DNA of 64,000 bases from Pollenia angustigena. Its lineage: Eukaryota > Arthropoda > Insecta > Diptera > Polleniidae. The stretch's first letter is position 1. Each line of letters begins with the position of its first letter. The notes beneath the pieces are model-generated. The model searched no databases, was not told where the DNA came from, and was given only the letters and a program-made list of their open reading frames with translations. Positions 55,601 through 64,000 of this stretch are shown here, piece after piece. Made by a program: the position numbers and the translations under genes. Location of the stretch: NCBI GenBank assembly GCA_930367215.1, contig OV884056.1:49228308-49292307 (forward strand), read 5' to 3'.

Positions 55601-56403
55601 TGTCTTAGTGAAATATTTTGTATACAAAATTTTTTTTAAACTCGGGTTAAGAGTTTGAACTCAGTTAAGTTTCCTGTGTCAAACTCTATCATTCATAATT
55701 TGCAAACGTCTGAATTTTTAATAAATACGTGTGTATAAATGTGGTTTATATTGACATTAGTTTTTTTGCAAAAAGTCTAACGAATATAAAACTAAAAATT
55801 GATGATGCTGCATATATTGTCATAGTATTTATGGCAATATAAAGTGTTTTTGGCAAAAAATTTTATAAATTTTTTTTTGTTTCATAGAGAACAGTAAGAG
55901 GGAAACTAAATAAGTAGAGTGTTGAAATTAATACTATTACCAAAAACTTTTTTAATAGAATTGAAAATTCTAAAAGGTTATTAAAAACTTTAAATTTGAA
56001 ATTGGAAACTTCTTAAGATAAGAAATCAAGTTGATTTTAAAAATTTAAAATAGTTATTAAATTAACACTATAAAACTGTTATTTTTACTCGAAAAAATAA
56101 AAATCAAAAAAATAACTTTTATTTTTGTTCAAAAAAATATGAATAAAAAAAAAAATAACTGAAATTATCTGACTTATGAAAAAAGGAATAATTAAACATT
56201 TTCCAAAAATACTTTAAATTGTTAATTGATAATGGGAACGATTTGTAAAAGACATGATCATATTTAAGCAGTTTTTTTAAATCAAATATAAAACAATAAA
56301 GTGAGTATTGTAGACAAGAGGTGTGGAAAGACTTATCTACCTCGCAGGGCTTCCTTCAGACTTCGTCTACAAAAATTTAAAGTCATAAATGATCCCTCTA
56401 GGC
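55601..56403. other. unassigned stretch with an array fragment
   Basis: At 56070-56170 there are two or three units like those of the 54205 hAT (AACTGTTATTTTTACTCGAA). Nothing else recognised. Confidence 0.4.
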
Positions 56404-56607
56404 CAGTGATAGCCACTCCATAGGCTCGCGAGTCAGTCAATAATCGTATTTTTCACACAGACACGGTCGGCAATTCACATGTATACAACAACTTTGTTAG
56501 TTTCAAAACATCAGCCTATCATCAGTCTCTGCGACCGCACACAAGTACATAATATCTTTCTGTGCGTGCGTTCGGGGCTTGGTTAGTTTGGGGCTTGGTT
56601 ATCACTG
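56404..56607. mobile_element. 204-bp hAT MITE
   Basis: The ends CAGTGATAGCCACTCC and, as reverse complement, CAGTGATAACCAAGCC are flanked by a perfect 8-bp duplication CTCTAGGC (56396-56403, 56608-56615). It is richer in GC than its surroundings. Confidence 0.85.
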
Positions 56608-56770
56608 CTCTAGGCAATCAAATCATTTACCCTTATCCCTCGAAATTTGTTTCATTTTCCCCTTAAAAAAATAAATATCAGTAAAAGTAAAATTTCAAGG
56701 GATAAATCTGCCATCCAGCGTCTAAATCAGAGTCCTTCACACTCATACATTCACATTTCTTCTTTCTCTT

Positions 56771-57588
56771 CCCAACGAACACGGAGGTTTGATTTCAAAT
56801 TGAAAATGATTTGAAATCAAACGTTTTCTCAAACGACAAACGTTTGATAAAGATTTGAAAATCATTTGAAAATCTTAGCATTCTCAACAAAAAGGGGAAA
56901 TTATTTTCAAATTGAAAAATGCCTTTATTTTCAACTTGCTTTCAAACGTAATTCTCAAATGTATTTTAAATGTGGATTATAAAACAATGTGGAATATAAA
57001 TAAAAGTATATTATTTTTTTTTTTAATTTAATTTTATTATTTATTTAAATAAACTGTGAGATAATCATTCGGCACCATACCGCTAAAAGATGAAATAATG
57101 TTCTTTCAGTCCTCTAATTCTTGGAAAGACAAATTACTTGGCTGCCTTTTATTTTGAGGATTGTAGCACCGCGATCGTTCAACAAACTATCTTCACTTTC
57201 CCGTTTTGTTTTCCTTTTTTCGTATTTTTAATCATTGTAATTACTCACAAATAGTTTTTATTTTTCACAAGAAATATGCTGTTCACTTTATATTAAAATT
57301 AATTTTTAATAGTAAACACATGTAACCACAAAGTAAAATATGTAACTTTAATCGCCATTTTTAATGATTACATTTATTTTTCGCTTTAGTATTGCCAAGT
57401 TTATTTTTGATTTGAATTTTACATTTGACATCAAATTAATAAAACATTTGATATCAAATGCTTATTTTCAAATCATTATCAAATTGAATTTAAATGTTAA
57501 ATCAAACAATTGCAAAACGTTTGAGAATTGTGTTTGATGTCAAATGATAGTCATTTTATATCAAAGGTTTGACTTCGTGTTTGTTGGG
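56771..57588. mobile_element. MITE M1, copy 2 (uninterrupted)
   Basis: The ends CCCAACGAACACGGAGGTTT and the inverse of GGTTTGACTTCGTGTTTGTTGGG-like sequence match copy 1 at 34979-36124. CAACTTGCTTTCAAACG shows the empty site of the hAT MITE found in copy 1. Confidence 0.8.
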
Positions 57589-57691
57589 TTGGTTGTTTAT
57601 TTTTGAGCGTAATTGTTTTTGTTTGTTCAGTGCAGTGTTGCCAGTGAAATTTCGAGAAAGATACATTTAAGTTTCCAAAAATATACATTCA

Positions 57692-58363
57692 CCCCTATCG
57701 TGACTAACAAGTTAAATTTTTGTTCCCATTAAATTTTCATTCCCCTCGAAAGGAAAAAAGCAATCGTGAATCTCATGTGAAAATTTTTCACGCTATCAGT
57801 TCCAGTGAATGTAAAAAAGAAGAAAGATTAAAAAAAAAAAATTAAAAATCAATGAAATTTTGTTCAAAAATATACACGTATATATTTTAAAAAAAATTTA
57901 AAAAAAAAGGAAAATATTTAGTATTGGAGGGATATTTTGATTACAACGTTAGTTTTTTGCACTTTTTAAATTTAATGTAGTGAAATATTTTCGAAAATTC
58001 TGCCACCAAGTCAATCGAAAGCTTCACAAATCCGCAGGCAATCGACCTGTTGTTTTGCATTTTGTTGAGCAATATATCTGTTTGTGCCCTATTAACTTTA
58101 TTAACCCTTAATATTCGATTTATAGAAGGAACTACTTAGATACATGTTCTGTTCCCTAGCAAAAATAAAGTGAGAAAATCTAAGGGAAACGTGAACAAAT
58201 AACGAGGGAAACAACTTTTCACGATAAGGGGAATTTTTTCCCGTGAGCATTTTTTCACGTTATTTTTCTAATTTAAATTACTTTTTTTTATGGGAGTTTT
58301 TCATGATCGCAAATATGTGAAAAGGGGAATAATTACGAGGGAAAAATTATTCACGATAGGGCA
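57692..58363. mobile_element. MITE with CCCTATCGTGA ends
   Basis: CCCCTATCGTGACTAAC and, as reverse complement, GCCCTATCGTGAATAAT are inverted. Inside, TTTTCACG, GTGAAAA and GAGGGAAA words recur in both orientations. Confidence 0.65.
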
Positions 58364-58399
58364 TAATTCATAAATTGGTGTTCTCAAATACATACACAT

Positions 58400-58975
58400 G
58401 TTTTATGTATTCGAAGTTTTTGTTTGAAAAAACTTGAGTTGAGCTAAAGATCGCTAATTTGCTAACCGCAGCATGATAACAAAGTCTAATATTTATTAAA
58501 AATTGTGAAAGCTGTAGAGAATCAAAGGAAAAAATCACTTCTATCGCGAACATGGCTAAAATTCGCGAAAAATTGCAAACTTTTAAACAAACACTAAAAT
58601 TTATTTGAAATCGCTAAATGTGCTAAAAAAAACAAAATGTCGGAAAATAACAAAAAAAAAAAAATCCAAAATAGTGAAAATTCGCGAAAATTTTTAATAG
58701 TTCAAACAAGCCAAAAAATTTATTTAAAGTCCCTAAAACTATAAGGAATGGCAAAAATTGCTAAATTAGCGGAAACTCGCAAAAATATGCTAGCAGCGGC
58801 ATGATAGCAAAGTATGCTACTTATTATTAATCGTTTAAGATGTAAGGAATCAGAAAACTTACAGAAACAAATCGCTTTTATCGCAAACATGGCTGAAATT
58901 CGCGAAAAATTACAAATCGATTAAAAAAAAAAAAATTTTGGAAAATAAGATAAAAAGCTTTAATTACATCAAAAT
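58400..58975. repeat. tandem repeat of ~337 bp, nearly two units
   Basis: GCGAACATGGCTAAAATTCG at about 58545 and GCAAACATGGCTGAAATTCG at about 58882 mark the period. GCAGCATGATAACAAAGT / GCGGCATGATAGCAAAGT repeat likewise. A related single unit lies in the 6854 hAT. Confidence 0.6.
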
Positions 58976-59784
58976 CAATGAAAAAGTCGATTTAAAATTT
59001 TTGAATTAGTTAGGGCCTTTTGCGTTTTAGGTAACGATATATTTCGTTTATAAAAACTAAAAACTAATAACAAATTTTTATTTGCTTGTTAAAAATGTTA
59101 TCTCACATATTAGAATAAGAGTCGATTCGTTTTACTTTCACCAAACCCTCACTCCACTAATTGAAAACGAATAAAAACATGTGGATGTGAAAAGCAGAAC
59201 ACCAAAAATGCTGAAGTAATTAGGGTTCCCAACTTTATTTAAAGGTTAAGAAAAACAAGTACACAGTATAAATATAAACTACAATTAATTTCTTTTTATT
59301 GTTGTATTTAAAAATGTTTTTTACTGCTTTTCGCGAGTTTTATCAAACAATTACACTAGAATTTGACACTTTTTTCTTGAGACAAGCCGGGCAACTGGCG
59401 CTATAACCCAATTCGGGTACGCTGAATCCAATACCGGTTCAAAAACGGTTCAGTTTATTGAAAAACCTAAAGAAAAAACGAAAACCCGCAATAAAATTTT
59501 CTTAAAGCGTTAAATTTGTTTCTAACTTGCGCAGTCGTTTTGGAAACATAATTTTTTTTTGGCAACAAAAATAATTGTTTGCAACATTTCGAAATTTTTG
59601 TTTGTTAAAAATGTATAAAAAATTACAGCTATGCTTGTAATTTTTTCCAGACATAAGTATTAAAAACAAAGCTTCAAACAAAACAAGCTAAAAATGATTA
59701 AAATCTGTTAACAACTTTTGATTTTATACACAAAAATCTAAAAATTTTAATTAATTTACAAATTTCATAAAACACAATATTTGT
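58976..59784. other. unassigned stretch with repeat fragments
   Basis: GGCCTTTTGCGTTTTAGGTA then ACGATATA (59014-59041) matches 2708-2737, a lone end of the 254-519 family. CGGGTACGCTGAATCCAA near 59416 matches 11375. Confidence 0.45.
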
Positions 59785-60553
59785 ATGCGAGCCCCCTTAA
59801 GAAGTGGTGATAAGGGGCAATTATGTCTCCAGAAATTGTTAAGGCCACTCCTCGGCTGTTATGGTACGTTTTATTCAATATGGCCCCTATTATGAGTTAC
59901 ATTCGACAAACGATTTTCGCTGGCTATCGAACATCGACTATCGAATCTTAATTTGGTATTATGAGTTGGCAGCACTGTCGAAAGTTTCGTTGTGCATCGA
60001 ATTTTTCAACGAAAACAAATTCGCTTTCGACTGTGCAAATAAATGTAAAAAACTTGTTGAAAATTTAACTATTTGTAAATTTTTTGGTGTTCGTATACCA
60101 AATGCAATATTCTTAATCTGTTTTGTTCATTTTATGCAAGTCCAACGTCGTTAACAGCAATTGGAAGCGCTCATATTCCTTATGGAACAAAATTCTTTTT
60201 TCACCAAATGATTTGCAGCAAAGTTCAGCATGTAAAAAAATGGGATGAAACCCCACTGAAGCTAAATTATTTGAAAACAACCATAATTCGCCGTAATCAC
60301 GTTTAACTTTAATTTTATTTTTTAAATTTGTAAACAAAAATTTTTTATTTTAAGTGACAGCTGATCGAAAATGTACTACTGTGAATTAACAAAATCACAA
60401 TAGTTAATTTTTATCGAATGCGCGCCATAATACCAAATGAAAATTCGTTCGATCAGCTAATTCGACTGCTGTCGAAAATCGAATTTAGTTCATAATAGGC
60501 ACCTATATTTCTGGTCTTTATTAAACATTTTGTATGGGAGCCCCCTTAAGAAA
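59785..60553. repeat. tandem unit GAGCCCCCTTAAGAAGTGG split by a MITE
   Basis: GAGCCCCCTTAAGAAGTGGT at 59789 and GAGCCCCCTTAAGAAATGGC at 60538 lie on either side of the MITE 59882-60503. Without it they would be about 120 bp apart. Confidence 0.5.
59882..60503. mobile_element. MITE with GGCCCCTATTATG ends
   Basis: GGCCCCTATTATGAGTTACA and, as reverse complement, GGTGCCTATTATGAACTAAA are inverted with TAT outside (59879-59881, 60504-60506). Inside, ATTCGAC and GTCGAAAG words recur. The 97-codon frame at 59861-60154 is a by-product. Confidence 0.75.
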
Positions 60554-62322
60554 TGGCAGGCAGTAATTTGAAAGAGTTTTGCACTCGTGTTTTAAAAATA
60601 GGCAGCTATTGTACTCAAACAAAACAAAGAAGTGAAATAGTGCTGTCAGATTATTTTTTTTTCGAAAAATCGTCCTGCCAATATAAAAAAAACATGAACA
60701 AATGGCCCTGACTAATATTAATTAGTTGTTCTTTAGTTTTTCTAAAAAAAAAAACTTGTACAATAAGTATTATACTTTTATGACTAATAAAACCCTGACT
60801 AATATAACCTGAATCTTTTTAAATTCTAGATAAATCTAATCATGCGAAATAAAGTATTTTCGCGTACTTTATTATTCTCATAAAGTATAGAGTACAATTA
60901 CTCGAAATAACGTACAATACTTTATTACAAAGTACGGTTGGCAAGCCTAGAAGTAATCCACTTTCTAGAGGATTCGGATTTTAGATAATACCCGGATATC
61001 ATATAAATTCCTTTTTATATTAATTTAAGGCATAAATACCTTTTATGTATGTAACTTTCTTTTGATTTTATCAAAACAAATTAACTTTTGTAAAAATTAA
61101 TATACGAGTTAAGGCGATTATATCAAAAAAACATATAAATTTCCTGAAATAAAAAATATGTTCATTTTTCCTCAGAACAACTTCGCACTACACTAGTAAT
61201 CTTAGATTTAGGTGGATCGTATGTTGAAACTTCCTTAATTTTTTCTTTCTTCATTATTAAAGCTTCTATTTTATTAGTATTGAGTGGGCAATAAGTTGGA
61301 TAAAAATTCTCTAATATTTTATTTCTGTACATTTTGCGTACAGATTAAAAAGATACGAAAAGTGTGGGGATTATACATGGTACCTGAAGTCATCAAAAGA
61401 TACGAAAAATGTATCTATCGTATCCCAATGGCATCACTGAACTTCAGTGTCATCTAGTAAAAATACAAGTTATTTTCTCAAGCTCTATTAGTGTGAGAGC
61501 ATTCGCACATGTACTGTGTTTTGCAAACCTCTGGTCTAGACTTTTTTCTACTGTAACACTGTGTAATAGTACATTCCCAATAAAAAATGGAGCTTCCAAC
61601 GAAGCATGTTACGGAAGACATGAATTTTATATGGCGAGTTTCCAAATAAAAATTGTTGGATGTAACGATCAGCTTTACACTGAATTATTTTTTTAGTATT
61701 CTCCCTTACAAACCTGCTTCGTAGTAAGGGAATAACGTAGCACTTAAAATGTTTTTTTTTTATAAAAGTTGTTGATAGTTCTTTCACTTACTTTACTGCA
61801 TTTCTGTATGTCTTATTGCGTAGCGCATAATTTTTTTTAAATGTACCATTAGTGCTTCGCAAAAAAAAAATTTTATTGGGTTACTTTTTCTATGTCCACC
61901 ACTGTGTTTTGTATCTCAAACTTAAAGTAAATTGGATGTGATTCAATTTTTTCTTATTGCTGCTACTACTACTACTCTATTGGTGTTGTTATTGTTTTTA
62001 TTGTATTTTTCAAATTTCCATACAACAAAAAATAAAACGAGCAAACTTCTGAAAAAGTAGCAAAAGTTTGTTTGGCAATTTGTGCAAGTTTTCAACAAAA
62101 ATAATGAAACAAATTTCACACAAATTGCACTTAAAATTATTAGTCGATTTTAAAAGCTCTCGTTAGAAAGTCTCTTTTCTTAGTAAAAAAAATAATAAAG
62201 AAACATAAAAACTGAGTTTGGATTGCCGGAGAAAATGAATTTACCTAGTAAAATGTTTAAATAAAATTTTGTTGATGTATTTTCAAATACAATTTTTAAT
62301 AATTTCCCTTTTTTACTTGCAG
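60554..62322. other. unassigned AT-rich stretch before the exon
   Basis: No repeat end or gene recognised over about 1.7 kb. From 61920 to 62322 the sequence is free of recognised repeats, as expected next to a constrained exon. A CCCTTAC/GTAAGGG hairpin at 61704-61730 is the only dyad noted. Confidence 0.4.
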
Positions 62323-62510
62323 GTTCTATCATGTTTCACGTGAGAAGGCGTCCAGCTGATTCACAGCCTCGTAGACGTAAGAAAAAACCTTTGGGTGCTG
62401 CCAATGGGACCAATAATATGTCACAAGACCGCGAGGGACCAATGTTAGTTGAAGTAACGCATAGTGGAGATGGCGGTAGACGTATTAAATTAGGAAATGA
62501 TCCAATTGAG
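62323..62510 (+). CDS. first coding exon of an unrecognised host gene (60 codons, partial)
   Basis: A pyrimidine-rich tract ending CTTTTTTACTTGCAG gives a strong splice acceptor at 62322. Eight bases later an ATG with A at -3 opens the frame at 62331. The frame runs 60 codons to the donor GAG|GTAAGA at 62510, in phase 0. The protein starts MFHVRRRPADSQPRRRKKKP and later has MLVEVTHSGDGGRRIKLGND. The N-terminus is strongly basic (nuclear-localisation-like or membrane-proximal); the rest is hydrophilic with no transmembrane segment. Codon use is balanced and unlike the AT-rich noise around. The 62323-62330 part would be 5' untranslated, so at least one upstream non-coding exon should exist. The gene is not recognised. 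Confidence 0.8.
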
Positions 62511-62552
62511 GTAAGAGAATATAAAAAAAGTTTGGAAATTTAAATAATTGGG
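62511..62552 (+). other. start of the downstream intron
   Basis: GTAAGAGAAT matches the 5' splice consensus. Reading on without splicing adds only 10 residues (VREYKKSLEI) before a stop, which supports splicing here. Confidence 0.7.
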
Positions 62553-62789
62553 GGATTCACAAGGTAGTCATAAAGTCATATGTCTTAAAATAATTACATG
62601 AAATAAATATGACTGCTGTGGGCAACCGCTTATAATTTAGATTTCTACTGTACAGCTACGACGAATCAATGAACACAGCATTAAAATTTTTATTTTGCTT
62701 GAAACACAACAATATTTTTTTTTAAACAATTGTAAAATATTATTTAGGACATTATGATGATATGACTTGATAGCACACCTTGTGAATCC
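62553..62789. mobile_element. MITE in the intron after the exon
   Basis: GGATTCACAAGGTAGTCATA and, as reverse complement, GGATTCACAAGGTGTGCTAT are inverted, and AGTCATATG / CATATGACT-like words pair further in. It begins about 40 bp after the splice donor. Confidence 0.7.
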
Positions 62790-62831
62790 ACCAAACAATA
62801 AAAAAAACTTTATTCCGTAACAATTTTGTAT

Positions 62832-63002
62832 TTATAACATTTCATTTAAATCATCCTCACTATAGGTCGGGTCAGCAAATACAAATTGCTTACAGCTTTT
62901 CGGACCATCCATACAACCTCGGCACTGTTTAATATCTTTAGTTGAGGGTGTTTGTACAGTAACACCTCTACACACGGATGCCTTGACCTTTGTCAATGGC
63001 CA
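62832..63002 (-). CDS. possible 3'-terminal coding piece, cysteine-containing
   Basis: On the minus strand an open stretch of 56 codons reads WPLTKVKASVCRGVTVQTPS then TKDIKQCRGCMDGPKSCKQF and VFADPTYSEDDLNEML before a TAA. AATAAA follows about 20 bp downstream. Four cysteines (C-x-n-C-x-x-C-x-n-C) and a normal amino-acid mix set it apart from the chance frames of the window. There is no ATG near and no convincing splice acceptor, so it could be the last exon of an antisense gene, or a relic of a transposon protein. No family recognised. Confidence 0.3.
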   Translation of the reverse strand, partial: WPLTKVKASVCRGVTVQTPSTKDIKQCRGCMDGPKSCKQFVFADPTYSEDDLNEML

Positions 63003-63499
63003 TCACATAACGCAGCCAACAATTTTGCATGTGAGTAAATTTCAATGTAGTCACAAATTGTTTCAATTATTTTTGTCTTAATAACTGTGCAAAATACAAT
63101 ATGTTGCGTGTGAATACAGATATAGCGAAGCACCAGACATTATTACAATTAGTGTATGAAATATGCGTAAGAAACTTCGTGTGTGAAATTTATGAAAAAT
63201 GTTTCTAAAAATTTACATATTAATAATGAAAATTCATTAATATGTGCGCTCGTACACCCGAAAAGACGAACAAAATTGGGTTGGTCACGAAGTGCGGACT
63301 ATCAGTTTATATGGTTATGTTAACAGCAACAACATAAATTTAAAAAAAATGTTAATAAATATATTTTGTTCTTGTAATTATAACTAAATAACCATATAAC
63401 CTGATAACCAGCCTTACGTGAACAACCCAAATGACTGGAAAATGTTACGGCTACATAAAAAATGGGTGATGATTTTTAGGAAAAGTTGAAAAAATGTTT
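63003..63499. other. unassigned stretch
   Basis: Nothing recognised. Confidence 0.35.
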
Positions 63500-63800
63500 G
63501 TTCTAACCCCATAGAACTTGGAATTGTAAAAAATAACAAAAAAAAAATTAAATTTCAATCAAAAAATCAAAGCAAAATACATGTCATTAACATTTGAAAA
63601 TGATTTTGGCCATATGGGCACCGCGACAGTGCTCGAATTCTGAACGTCCAATTTTAGGCCAATTTTGCGAGCATTGCTGGCCGTTTGTCACAAGCAATGT
63701 TGTCCTCTAAAGCGTTTATTATTGCTGGCTTATCAGCATAAACCAGTGACTTCAAGAAGGTCCACAGGACACAGGTCAAATCGTACGACCTTCGAGAGTA
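63500..63800 (-). pseudogene. mariner-type transposase C-terminal relic
   Basis: On the minus strand frames read LKSLVYADKPA near 63750, then ALEDNIACDKRPAMLAKLA and NWTFRIRAL, matching the mariner C-terminal pattern (WGYLKSLVYADKP-ALE-NI-P-ML-NW). The block ends near a degraded tail. It is the same family as 41440-41870; both share ATAGAACTTG near one end. Catalytic blocks are missing. Confidence 0.65.
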
Positions 63801-64000
63801 ATTGAATCGCTTACTTCCAGTTCCAATCAAGCGAACAATTTTTAATTTGAGTAAATCAAAGAAACCTTTCTAGAAATCTCAAAAAAAATTCTTTTACAAA
63901 ACTGATATTTATTCCTGTGAATGTTATCTATTTCTGTAAGTGTTTGATAAATATAAAACAGTTTTTTTTTTAGAAATAAAAAGTTTACACTTGACTGGTT
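63801..64000. other. unassigned end of window
   Basis: Nothing recognised. Confidence 0.35.

Noticed and set aside
55270..55608. 112-codon plus-strand frame
   Set aside because: It is the antisense shadow of the LINE endonuclease segment read on the minus strand.
59861..60154. 97-codon frame of fairly normal composition
   Set aside because: It starts 21 bp outside a MITE with TAT duplication and lies almost wholly inside it; no motif.

Overview
The window is almost entirely AT-rich, non-coding nuclear DNA of an animal, most likely a higher fly. It shows mariner DD41D, pogo, Tc1, hAT, Harbinger-like and piggyBac-like relics, a tRNA-like dispersed repeat, a (CAA)n-tailed retrotransposon end and long intron-like stretches. 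No operon, ribosome-binding site, CRISPR array, rRNA or intact tRNA is visible. The species cannot be named from the sequence; the fly assignment is inference.

Only one piece looks like a real host gene: an exon at 62323-62510 with a good splice acceptor, an ATG, 60 basic and glycine-rich codons, and a consensus donor in phase 0. Its gene is not recognised. If the window upstream is the intron before this exon, that intron is more than 60 kb long and filled with mobile elements. A second, weaker coding candidate is a short cysteine-containing open stretch on the minus strand at 62832-63002, followed by AATAAA.

Layout. 254-5519: foldback MITEs and a nested hAT (1981-4795) holding two small MITEs and a second hAT (3532-4786), which itself carries a dead mariner (3837-4615). 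5950-11055: Tc1 relic, a hAT with perfect 8-bp target duplication, palindromic MITEs, and a pogo-like element (9504-10743). 12900-19200: a dispersed repeat family with a TTAA-flanked insertion, a tRNA-like foldback, a Harbinger-like MITE and a transposase relic. 19778-21740: a 1963-bp foldback element whose arms carry tandem 175-bp units, flanked by ATTTTTTC. 22005-23290 and 48351-49038: hairpin-rich arrays of an 82-bp unit. 23881-28129: hAT, Harbinger-like MITEs and a mariner with a MITE inside. 30890-38960: tRNA-like repeat, a long hairpin, two inverted copies of an unnamed repeat, a mini-me-like repeat and a multi-level nest. 41015-46138: mariner relics, MITEs and two hATs. 46682-55610: Harbinger-like MITE, retrotransposon relics and a broken minus-strand LINE interrupted by a MITE and by a pogo-like element that itself carries a hAT. 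56404-63800: hAT MITE, other MITEs, the exon and a transposase relic.

There are no genes working together here in the usual sense. The transposase copies are all broken, so the non-autonomous elements must have been moved by proteins encoded elsewhere. I found no clear new functional system. The most unusual material is structural: exactly bounded nested insertions, the two foldback types, and the repeated tRNA-like T-arm family.
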